Of a stretch of DNA of 64,000 nucleotides, positions 10,705 to 21,899 are shown in pieces. The notes beneath the pieces are model-generated. The model had not been told where the DNA came from. It made no database searches and saw nothing but the letters and a program-made list of their open reading frames with translations. How positions within the stretch are numbered: the stretch's first letter is position 1; each line of letters starts with the position of its first letter. The DNA is from Calliopsis andreniformis (Eukaryota > Arthropoda > Insecta > Hymenoptera > Andrenidae). Location of the stretch: NCBI RefSeq assembly GCF_051401765.1, contig NW_027480422.1, forward strand, positions 29,034,001 through 29,098,000, written 5' to 3'. The translations under genes and the position numbers were made by a program.

Positions 10705-13360
10705 GTACATTAAAAATCCAACAGTTTGTCCATCGTATAACAGGAGTAATTGCCACCAGTGTGAAAGTTATGGTCATTTCTGCATTCCGGGCTACCTAGG
10801 CTTCACTCTAGGGCGTTGCTCCTCCAGATAGAATAGTTAGGGCCCAGGAAGTCAACGCCAGAAGCATAAAATAAAATATAAATGCAACAGTTTTTCCCTT
10901 GTATAACAGGAATAATTGCAACCAGTGTGAAAGGTATGGTTATTTCTACGTTCCGGGCAATCTAGGCTTCACTCTAGGGCGTTGCTCCACCAGATCGAAT
11001 AGCTAGGTCCTTAGAAGTCAACGCCAGAAGCACAAAATAAAATAAAAATACAAGAGTTATTCCATCGTATAACAGGAATAATTGCAACCAGTGTGAAAGG
11101 TATGGTCATTTCTACGTTCCGGGCAACCTAGGCTTCACTCTAGGGCGTGGCTCCACCACATCGAATATCTGCGGCCTTAGAAGTCAACGCCAGAAGCATA
11201 AAATACAATATAAATACAACAGTTTTTCAATCGTATAACAGGAATAATTGCAAACAGTGTGAAAGATATAGACACTTCTACGTTGCGAGCATCCTAGGCT
11301 TCACTCTAGGGCATTGCTCCACCACATCGAATAGCTACAGCCTTAGAAGTCAATGCCATAACTATAAAGAACAATATAAATACAACAGTTCTTCCATTGT
11401 ATAAAATGAATAATTGCAACCAGTGCGAAAGACATGGTCATTTCTACGTTCCGGGCTACCTAGGCTTCACTCTAGGGCGTTGCTCCAACACATCGAATAG
11501 CTACGGCCTTAGGAGTCAACACCAGAGGCATAAAATACAAAATAAATACAACAGTTTTTCCATCGTATAAAACGAATGATCGCAACCAGTCTGAAAGTTA
11601 TGGTCATTTCTACGTTCCGGGCAACCTAGGCTTCACCCTAGGGCATTGCTCCACCAGATCGAATAGCTAGGGTCTTAGAAGTCAACGCCAGAAGCATAAA
11701 ATACAATATAAATACCACAGTATTTCCATCGTATAACAGGTATACTTGCAACCAGAGTGAAGGTGCTGGTCATTTCTAAGTTCCGGGCAACCTAGGCTTC
11801 ACTCGAGGGCGTCGCTCCACCACATCGAATAGCTACGGCCCTAGAAGGCAACGCCATAACTATAAAATACAATATAAATACAACAGTCTTTCCATCGTAT
11901 AAAACGAATAATTGCAACCAGTCTGATAGCTATGGTCATTTCTACGTTCCGGGCAACCTAGGCTTCACCCTAGGGCGTAGCTCCACCAGATCGAATAGTT
12001 AGGGCCTAAGAAGTCAATGCCAGAAGCATGAAATACGATATATGTACAACAGTTTTTCCATCGTATAAAATGAGTAATTGCAACCAGTTTGAAAGTAACG
12101 GCCATTTCTACGTTCCGGGCATCCTAGACTTAACACTGAGGCATTGCTCCACCAGATCGAATACATAGGGCCTTAGAAGTCAACGCCAGAAGCATAAAGT
12201 ACATTAAAAATCCAACAGTTTGTCCATCGTATAACAGGAGTAATTGCCACCAGTGTGAAAGTTATGGTCATTTCTGCATTCCGGGCAACCTAGGCTTCAC
12301 TCTAGGGCGTTGCTCCTCCATATAGAATAGTTAGGGCCCAGGAAGTCAACGCCAGAAGCATAAAATAAAATATAAATGCAACAGTTTTTCCCTTGTATAA
12401 CAGGAGTAATTGCAACCAGTGTGAAAGGTATGGTCATTTCTACGTCCCGGGCAACCTAGGCTTCACTCTAGGGCGTTGCTCCACCACATCGGATAGCGGC
12501 GGCCTTAGAAGTCAACGCCAGAAGCATAAAATACAATATAAATACAACAGTTTTTCCATCGTATAACAGGAATAATTGCAAACAGTGTGAAAGATATGGA
12601 CACTTCTACGTTGCGAGCATCCTAGGCTTCACTCTAGGGCATTGCTCCACCACATCGAATAGCTACGGCCTTAGAAGTCAACGCCATAACTATAAAGAAC
12701 AATATAAATACAACAGTTCTTCCTTTGTATAAAATGAATAATTGCAACCAGTGCGAAAGACATGGTCATTTCTACGTTGCGGGCTACCTAGGCTTCACTC
12801 TAGGGCGTTGCTCCAACACATCGAATAGCTACGGCCTTAGGAGTCAACACCAGAGGCATAAAATACAAAATAAATACAACAGTTTTTCCATCGTATAAAA
12901 CGAATAATCGCAACCAGTATGAAAGTTATGGTCATTTCTACGTTCCGGGCAACCTAGGCTTCACCCTAGGGCGTTGCTCCACCAGATCGAATAGCTAGGG
13001 AATTAGAAGTCAACGCCAGAAGCATAAAATACAATATAAATACCACAGTATTTCCATCGTGTAACAGGTATACTTGCAACCAGAGTGAAGGTGCTGGTCA
13101 TTTCTAAGTTCCGGGCAACCTAGGCTTCACTCGAGGGCGTCGCTCCACCACATCGAATAGCTACGGCCCTAGAAGACAACGCCATAACCATAAAATACAA
13201 TATAAATACAACAGTCTTTCCATCGTATAAAATAAGTAATTGCAACCAGTGTGAAAGTAACGGCCATTTGTACGTTCCGGGCATCCTAGACTTAACACTG
13301 AGGCATTGCTCCACCAGATCGAATACATAGGGCCTTAGAAGTCAACGCCAGAAGCATAAA
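10705..13360 (+). repeat. 9-monomer and 7-monomer versions of one block, side by side
   Basis: The marker GTACATTAAAAATCC stands at 10,705, 12,199 and 13,361, so the units are 1,494 bp (nine monomers) and 1,162 bp (seven). The offset steps from 1,494 to 1,328 to 1,162 along the pair. The second unit therefore lacks one monomer matching about 10,945-11,085 and another matching part of 11,885-12,060. Shared rare markers include CACTCGAGGGCGTCGC (11,800 and 13,128) and GACACTTCTACGTTGCGAGC (11,270 and 12,598). Confidence 0.75.
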
Positions 13361-13649
13361 GTACATTAAAAATCCAACAGTTTGTCCATCGTATAACAGG
13401 ACTAATTGCCACCAGTGTGAAAGTTATGGTCATTTCTGCATTCCGGGCAACCTAGGCTTCACTCTAGGGCGTTGCTCCTCCAGATAGAATAGTTAGGGCC
13501 CAGGAAGTCAACGCCAGAAGCATAAAATAAAATATAAATGCAACAGCTTTTCCCTTGTATAACAGGAATAATTGCAACCAGTGTGAAAGGTATGGCTATC
13601 TCTACGTTCCGGGCAACCTAGGCTTCACTCTAGGGCGTTAATCCACCAC

Positions 13650-16139
13650 ATCGGATAGCTGCGGCCTTAGAAGTCAACGCCAGAAGCATAAAATACAATA
13701 TAAATACAACAGTTTTTCCATCGTATAACAGGAATAATTGCAACCAGACTGAAGGTGATGGTCATTTCTAAGTTCCGGGCAACCTAGGCTTCACTCTAGG
13801 GCATTGCTCCACCACATCGAATAGCTACGGCCTTAGAAGTCAACGCCATAACTATAAAGAACAATATAAATACAACAGTTTTTCCATCGTATAAAATGAA
13901 TAATTGCAAACAGTGTGGAGGTAGTGGTCATTTCTACTTTCCGGGCAACCTAGGCTTCACTCTAGGCCGTTTCTCCACCACATCGAATAGCTACTGCCTT
14001 AGAAGTCAACGTCTGAAGCATAAAATATAATATAAATACAACAGTTTTTCCATCGTATAACACGAATAATTGCATCCAGTGTGAAAGACATGGTCAATTC
14101 TACGTTCCGGGTAACCTCGGCTTCACTCTAGGGCGTTGCTCCAACACATCGAATAGCTACGGCCTTAGGAGTCAACGCCAGAGGCATAAAATACAAAATA
14201 AATACAACAGTTTTTCCATCGTATAACAAGAATAATTGCAGCCATTGTGAAAGTGATGGTCATTTCTAAATTCCGAGCAGCCTAGGCTTCACTCTAGGGC
14301 GTTGTTCCTCCAGATCGAATTGCTAGGGCCTAAGAAGTCTACACCAGAAGCATAAAATACAGCATAAATACAACAGTTTTTCCATCGTATAACAGGAATA
14401 ATTGCAACCAGTGTGAAAGTGATGGTCATTTCTACGTTCCGGGCAACCTAGGCTTTAGTCTAGGGCGTGGTTCCCCCAGATCGAATAACTAGGGCCTAAG
14501 AAGCCTACGCCAGAAGCATAAAATACAATATAAATACCACAGTATTTCCATCGTATAACAGGTATAATTGCAACCAGAGTGAAGGTGACGGTCATTTCTA
14601 AGTTCCGGGCAACCTAGGCTTCACTCTAGAGCGTTGCTCCGCCAGATCGAATAGCTAGGACCTTAGAAGTCAACGCCAGAAGCATAAAGTACATTAAAAA
14701 TCCAACAGTTTGTCCATCGTATAACAGGAGTAATTGCCACCAGTGTGAAAGTTATGGTCATTTCTGCATTCCGGGCAACCTAGGCTTCACTCTAGGGCGT
14801 TGCTCTTCCAGATAGAATAGTTAGGGCCCAGGAAGTCAACGCCAGAAGCATAAAATAAAATATAAATGCAACAGTTTTTCCCTTGTATAACAGGAATAAT
14901 TGCAACCAGTGTGAAAGGTATGGTTATTTCTACGTTCCGGGCAACCTAGGCTTCACTCTAGGGCGTTGCTCCACCACATCGGATAGCTGCGGCCTTAGAA
15001 GTCAACGCCAGAAGCATAAAATACAATATAAATACAACAGTTTTTCAATCGTATAACAGGAATAATTGCAAACAGTGTGAAAGATATGGTCATTTCTACG
15101 TTGCGGGCATCCTAGGCTTCACTCTAGGGCATTGCTCCACCACATCGAATAGCTACGGCCTTAGAAGTCAACGCCATAACTATAGAGAACAATATAAATA
15201 CAACAGTTTTTCCATTGTATAAAATGAATAATTGCAAACAGTGTGGAGGTAGTGGCCATTTCTACTTTCCGGGCAACCTAGGCTCCACTCTAGGCCGTTT
15301 CTCCACCACATCGAATAGCTACTGCCTTAGAAGTCAACGTCTGAAGCATAAAATATAATATAAATACAACAGTTTTTCCATCGTATAACACGAATAATTG
15401 CAACCAGTGTGAAAGGTATGGTCATTTCTACGTTCCGGGCAACCTAGGCTTCACTCTAGGGCGTTGCTCCACCACATCGAATAGCTACGGCCTTAGGAGT
15501 CAACGCCAGAGGCATAAAATACAAAATAAATACAACAGTTTTTCCATCGTATAACAAGAATAATTGCAGCCATTGTGAAAGTGATGGTCATTTCTACATT
15601 CCGAGCAGCCTAGGCTTCTCTCTAGGGCGTTGTTCCTCCAGATCGAATTGCTAGGGCCTAAGAAGTCTACACCAGAAGCATAAAATACAACATAAATACA
15701 ACAGTTTTTCCATCGTATAACAGGAATAAATGCAACCAGTGTGAAAGTGATGGTCATTTCTACGTTCCGGGCAGCCTAGGCTTCAGTCTAGGGCGTGGTT
15801 CCCCCAGATCGAATAATTAGGGCCTTAGAAGTCAACGCCAGAAGCATAAAGTACATTAAAAATCCAACAGTTTGTCCATCGTATAACAGGAGTAATTGCC
15901 ACCAGTGTGAAAGTTATGGTCATTTCTGCATTCCGGGCAACCTAGGCTTCACTCTAGGGCGTTGCTCCTCCAGATAGAATAGTTAGGGCCCAGGATGTCA
16001 ACGCCAGAAGCATAAAATAAAATATAAATGCAACAGTTTTTCCCTTGTATAACAGGAATAATTGCAACCAGTGTGAAACGTATGGTCATTTCTACGTTCC
16101 GGGCAACCTAGGCTTCACTCTAGGGCGTTGCTCCACCAC
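13650..16139 (+). repeat. 15-monomer higher-order unit, copy 1 (2,490 bp)
   Basis: Sequence from about 13,650 recurs from about 16,140 at exactly 2,490 bp (15 x 166) with only a few substitutions. One is TTTTTCCATCG near 15,373 against TTTTTCGATCG near 17,863. Rare shared markers are GACTGAAGGTGATGG (13,746 and 16,236), TGCATCCAGTGTGAAAGACA, GGTAACCTCGGCTTC and GCTCTTCCAGATAG. The marker monomer spacing inside is 8 then 7 monomers. Edges are good to about 50 bp. Confidence 0.88.
15439..15467. other. Imperfect dyad (hairpin-capable) at the monomer start, example copy
   Basis: In this consensus-like copy GCAACCTAG (15,439-15,447) can pair with CTAGG (15,456-15,460) plus TTGC (15,464-15,467). 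This gives nine base pairs with a three-base bulge (GCG) on one arm and an eight-base loop. The same arrangement is present in most monomers of the window. The pairing is visible by eye. Extrusion as a cruciform, or recognition by a protein, is only a possibility. Confidence 0.6.
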
Positions 16140-18629
16140 ATCGGATAGCTGCGGCCTTAGAAGTCAACGCCAGAAGCATAAAATACAATATAAATACAAC
16201 AGTTTTTCCATCGTATAACAGGAATAATTGCAACCAGACTGAAGGTGATGGTCATTTCTAAGTTCCGGGCAACCTAGGCTTCACTCTAGGGCATTGCTCC
16301 ACCACATCGAATAGCTACGGCCTTAGAAGTCAACGCCATAACTATAAAGAACAATATAAATACAACAGTTTTTCCATCGTATAAAATGAATAATTGCAAA
16401 CAGTGTGGAGGTAGTGGTCATTTCTACTTTCCGGGCAACCTAGGCTTCACTCTAGGCCGTTTCTCCACCACATCGAATAGCTACTGCCTTAGAAGTCAAC
16501 GTCTGAAGCATAAAATATAATATAAATACAACAGTTTTTCCATCGTATAACACGAATAATTGCATCCAGTGTGAAAGACATGGTCAATTCTACGTTCCGG
16601 GTAACCTCGGCTTCACTCTAGGGCGTTGCTCCAACACATCGAATAGCTACGGCCTTAGGAGTCAACGCCAGAGGCATAAAATACAAAATAAATACAACAG
16701 TTTTTCCATCGTATAACAAGAATAATTGCAGCCATTGTGAAAGTGATGGTCATTTCTAAATTCCGAGCAGCCTAGGCTTCACTCTAGGGCGTTGTTCCTC
16801 CAGATCGAATTGCTAGGGCCTAAGAAGTCTACACCAGAAGCATAAAATACAGCATAAATACAACAGTTTTTCCATCGTATAACAGGAATAATTGCAACCA
16901 GTGTGAAAGTGATGGTCATTTCTACGTTCCGGGCAACCTAGGCTTTAGTCTAGGGCGTGGTTCCCCCAGATCGAATAACTAGGGCCTAAGAAGCCTACGC
17001 CAGAAGCATAAAATACAATATAAATACCACAGTATTTCCATCGTATAACAGGTATAATTGCAACCAGAGTGAAGGTGACGGTCATTTCTAAGTTCCGGGC
17101 AACCTAGGCTTCACTCTAGAGCGTTGCTCCGCCAGATCGAATAGCTAGGACCTTAGAAGTCAACGCCAGAAGCATAAAGTACATTAAAAATCCAACAGTT
17201 TGTCCATCGTATAACAGGAGTAATTGCCACCAGTGTGAAAGTTATGGTCATTTCTGCATTCCGGGCAACCTAGGCTTCACTCTAGGGCGTTGCTCTTCCA
17301 GATAGAATAGTTAGGGCCCAGGAAGTCAACGCCAGAAGCATAAAATAAAATATAAATGCAACAGTTTTTCCCTTGTATAACAGGAATAATTGCAACCAGT
17401 GTGAAAGGTATGGTTATTTCTACGTTCCGGGCAACCTAGGCTTCACTCTAGGGCGTTGCTCCACCACATCGGATAGCTGCGGCCTTAGAAGTCAACGCCA
17501 GAAGCATAAAATACAATATAAATACAACAGTTTTTCAATCGTATAACAGGAATAATTGCAAACAGTGTGAAAGATATGGTCATTTCTACGTTGCGGGCAT
17601 CCTAGGCTTCACTCTAGGGCATTGCTCCACCACATCGAATAGCTACGGCCTTAGAAGTCAACGCCATAACTATAGAGAACAATATAAATACAACAGTTTT
17701 TCCATTGTATAAAATGAATAATTGCAAACAGTGTGGAGGTAGTGGCCATTTCTACTTTCCGGGCAACCTAGGCTCCACTCTAGGCCGTTTCTCCACCACA
17801 TCGAATAGCTACTGCCTTAGAAGTCAACGTCTGAAGCATAAAATATAATATAAATACAACAGTTTTTCGATCGTATAACACGAATAATTGCAACCAGTGT
17901 GAAAGGTATGGTCATTTCTACGTTCCGGGCAACCTAGGCTTCACTCTAGGGCGTTGCTCCACCACATCGAATAGCTACGGCCTTAGGAGTCAACGCCAGA
18001 GGCATAAAATACAAAATAAATACAACAGTTTTTCCATCGTATAACAAGAATAATTGCAGCCATTGTGAAAGTGATGGTCATTTCTACATTCCGAGCAGCC
18101 TAGGCTTCTCTCTAGGGCGTTGTTCCTCCAGATCGAATTGCTAGGGCCTAAGAAGTCTACACCAGAAGCATAAAATACAACATAAATACAACAGTTTTTC
18201 CATCGTATAACAGGAATAAATGCAACCAGTGTGAAAGTGATGGTCATTTCTACGTTCCGGGCAGCCTAGGCTTCAGTCTAGGGCGTGGTTCCCCCAGATC
18301 GAATAATTAGGGCCTTAGAAGTCAACGCCAGAAGCATAAAGTACATTAAAAATCCAACAGTTTGTCCATCGTATAACAGGAGTAATTGCCACCAGTGTGA
18401 AAGTTATGGTCATTTCTGCATTCCGGGCAACCTAGGCTTCACTCTAGGGCGTTGCTCCTCCAGATAGAATAGTTAGGGCCCAGGATGTCAACGCCAGAAG
18501 CATAAAATAAAATATAAATGCAACAGTTTTTCCCTTGTATAACAGGAATAATTGCAACCAGTGTGAAACGTATGGTCATTTCTACGTTCCGGGCAACCTA
18601 GGCTTCACTCTAGGGCGTTGCTCCACCAC
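16140..18629 (+). repeat. 15-monomer higher-order unit, copy 2 (2,490 bp)
   Basis: Tandem partner of 13,650-16,139. Similarity to the neighbouring unit ends by about 18,690, where TTTTTCAATCG and GGAGTAATTGC replace TTTTTCCATCG and GGAATAATTGC. The very high identity suggests a recent tandem duplication or homogenisation. Confidence 0.88.
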
Positions 18630-18689
18630 ATCGGATAGCTGCGGCCTTAGAAGTCAACGCCAGAAGCATAAAATACAATATAAATACAA

Positions 18690-20010
18690 CAGTTTTTCAA
18701 TCGTATAACAGGAGTAATTGCAAACAGTGTGAAAGATATGGTCATTTCTACGTTGCGGGCATCCTGGGCTTCACTCTAGGGCATTGCTCCACCACATCGA
18801 ATAGCTACGGCCTTAGAAGTCAACGCCATAACTATAAAGAGCAATATAAATACAACAGTTTTTCCATTGTATAAAATGAATAATTGCAAACAGTGTGGAG
18901 GTAGTGGTCATTTCTACTTTCCGGGCAACCTAGGCTTCACTCTAGGCCGCTTCTCCACCACATCGAATAGCTACTGCCTTAGAAGGCAACGTCTGAAGCA
19001 TAAAATATAATATAAATACAACAGTTTTTCCATCGTATAACACGAATAATTGCAACCAGTGTGAAAGTGATGGTCATTTCTACGTTCCGGGCAACCTAGG
19101 CTTCAGTCTAGGGCGTGGTTCCCCCAGATCGAATAATTAGGGCCTAAGACGCGTACGCCAGAAGCATAAAATACAATATAAATACCACAGTATTTCCATC
19201 GTATAACAGGTATAATTGCAACCAGAGTGAAGGTGATGGTCATTTCTAAGTTCCGGGTAACCTACGCTTCACTCTAGAGCGTTGATCCACCAGATCGAAT
19301 AGCTAGGACCTTAGAAGTCAACGCCAGAAGCACAAAATAAAATAAAAATACAACAGTTATTACATCGTATAAAAGGAATAATTACAACCAGCGTGAAAGT
19401 AATGGGCATTTCTACGTTCCGTGCAACCTAGGCTTCACTCCAGGGCGTTGGTCCACCAGGTCGAATAGTTAGGGCCTTAGAAAACAACTTCAGACGCATA
19501 AAATACAATATAAATACAACAGTTTTTCCACGGTATAAAACGAATAATTGCAACCAGTATGAAAGTTATGGTCATCTCTACGTTCCGGGCAACCTAGGCT
19601 TCACCCTAGGGCGTTGCTCCACCAGATCGAATAGTTAGGGCCTAAGAAGTCAATGCCAGAAGCATAAAATACGATATATGTACAACAGTTTTTCCATCGT
19701 ATAAAACGAGTAATTGCAACCAGTGTGAAGGTAACGGCCATTTCTACGTTCCGGGCATCCTAGACTTAACACTGAGGCATTGCTCCACCAGATCGAATAC
19801 ATAGGGCCTTAGAAGTCAACGCCAGAAGCATAAAGTACATTAAAAATCCAACAGTTTGTCCATCGTATAACAGGAGTAATTGCCACCAGTGTGAAAGTTA
19901 TGGTCATTTCTGCATTCCGGGCAACCTAGGCTTCACTCTAGGGCGTTGCTCCTCCAGATAGAATAGTTAGGGCCCAGGAAGTCAACGCCAGAAGCATAAA
20001 ATAAAATATA
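18690..20010 (+). repeat. 8-monomer block repeated at 22,176-23,496 (offset 3,486 bp)
   Basis: The offset is 21 monomers exactly. Shared markers are GCGGGCATCCTGGGCTTC, CTAAGACGCGTACGCC (19,151 and 22,637 at GCGTACG), GTTATTACATCGTATAAAAGG, CAGCGTGAAAGTAATGGGC and CTCCAGGGCGTTGGTCC. A third partial copy with the GACGCGTACGCC marker lies at 32,391. The match ends where GCTTTTCCCTTG (copy 1) is replaced by GTATTTCCCTCG (copy 2). Confidence 0.8.
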
Positions 20011-20489
20011 AATGCAACAGCTTTTCCCTTGTATAACAGGAATAATTGCAACCAGTGTGAAAGGTATGGCTATCTCTACGTTCCGGGCAACCTAGGCTTC
20101 ACTCTAGGGCGTTGCTCCACCACATCGGATAGCTGCGGCCTTAGAAGTCAACGCCAGAAGCATAAAATACAATATAAATACAACAGTTTTTCCATCGTAT
20201 AACAGGAATAATTGCAACCAGAGTGAAGGTGATGGTCATTTCTAAGTTCCGGGCAACCTAGGCTTCACTCTAGGGCATTGCTCCACCACATCGAATAGCT
20301 ACGGCCTTAGAAGTCAACGCCATAACTATAAAGAACAATATAAATACAACAGTTTTTCCATCGTATAAAATGAATAATTGCAAACAGTGTGGAGGTAGTG
20401 GTCATTTCTACTTTCCGGGCAACCTAGGCTTCACTCTAGGCCGTTTCTCCACCACATCGAATAGCTACTGCCTTAGAAGTCAACGTCTG

Positions 20490-21060
20490 AAGCATAAAAT
20501 AAAATATAAATGCAACAGTTTTTCCCTTGTATAACAGGAATAATTGCAACCAGTGTGAAAGGTATGGTTATTTCTACGTTCCGGGCAACCTAGGCTTCAC
20601 TCTAGGGCGTTGCTCCACCACATCGGATAGCTGCGGCCTTAGAAGTCAACGCCAGAAGCATAAAATACAATATAAATACAACAGTTTTTCAATCGTATAA
20701 CAGGAATAATTGCAAACAGTGTGAAAGATATGGTCATTTCTACGTTGCGGGCATCCTAGGCTTCACTCTAGGGCATTGCTCCACCACATCGAATAGCTAC
20801 GGCCTTAGAAGTCAACGCCATAACTATAGAGAACAATATAAATACAACAGTTTTTCCATTGTATAAAATGAATAATTGCAAACAGTGTGGAGGTAGTGGC
20901 CATTTCTACTTTCCGGGCAACCTAGGCTCCACTCTAGGCCGTTTCTCCACCACATCGAATAGCTACTGCCTTAGAAGTCAACGTCTGAAGCATAAAATAT
21001 AATATAAATACAACAGTTTTTCCATCGTATAACACGAATAATTGCAACCAGTGTGATAGA
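20490..21060 (+). repeat. Block matching 17,336-17,906 at 19 monomers, entered through a hybrid monomer
   Basis: The unit near 20,490 starts like the GTCTGAAGCATAAAAT type and continues like the AAATAAAATATAAATGCAAC type, so two monomer types are joined in register. The following sequence (GGTATGGTTATTTC at 20,561 against 17,407) matches at 3,154 bp. This is a likely unequal-exchange junction. Confidence 0.65.
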
Positions 21061-21841
21061 CATGGTCATTTCTACGTTCCGGGTAACCTAGGCTTCACTC
21101 TAGGACGTTGCTCCAACACATCGAATAGCTACGGCCTTAGGAGTCAACGCCAGAGGCATAAAATACAAAATAAATACAACAGTTTTTCCATCGTATAACA
21201 AGAATAATTGCAGCCATTGTGAAAGTGATGGTCATTTCTACGTTCCGGGCAACCTAGGCTTCACTCTAGGGCGTTGTTCATCCAGATCGAATAGCTAGGG
21301 CCTAAGAAGTCTACACCAGAAGCATAAAACACAACATAAATACAACAGTTTTTTCATCGTATAACAGGAATAATTGCAACCAGTGTGAAAGTGATGGTCA
21401 TTTCTACGTTCCGGGCAACCTAGGCTTCAGTCTAGGGCGTGGTTCCCCCAGATCGAATAGTTAGGGCCTAAGAAACCTACGCCAGAAGCATAAAATACAA
21501 TATAAAAACTACAGTTTTTCCATCGTATAACAGGAATAATTGCTACCAGAGTGAAGGTGATGGTCATTTCTAAGTTCCGGGCAACCTAGGCTTCACCCTA
21601 GGGCGTTGCTCCACCAGATCGAATAGCTACGGCCTTAGGAGTCAACGCCAGAGGCATAAAATACAAAATAAATACAACAGTTTTTCCATCGTATAACAAG
21701 AATAATTGCAGCCATTGTGAAAGTGATGGTCATTTCTACATTCCGAGCAGCCTAGGCTTCTCTCTAGGGCGTTGTTCCTCCAGATCGAATTGCTAGGGCC
21801 TAAGAAGTCTACACCAGAAGCATAAAATACAACATAAATAC

Positions 21842-21899
21842 AACAGTTTGTCCATCGTATAACAGGAGTAACTGCCACCAGTGTGAAAGTTATGGTCAT
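21842..21899 (+). repeat. Hybrid monomer, first of four related copies
   Basis: The left part carries the ACACCAGAAGCATAAAATAC type with CAACATAAATAC. From CAACAGTTTGTCC onward it is the marker type (GCCACCAGTGTGAAAGTTATGG, then TTTCTGCATTCC). In the 15-monomer units (15,700 and 18,190) the same left part continues with TTTTTCCATCG instead. The hybrid recurs near 28,150, 34,252 and 37,406, at whole-monomer offsets apart from the 40 bp deletion. This marks an exchange within a monomer followed by block duplication. Confidence 0.7.
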
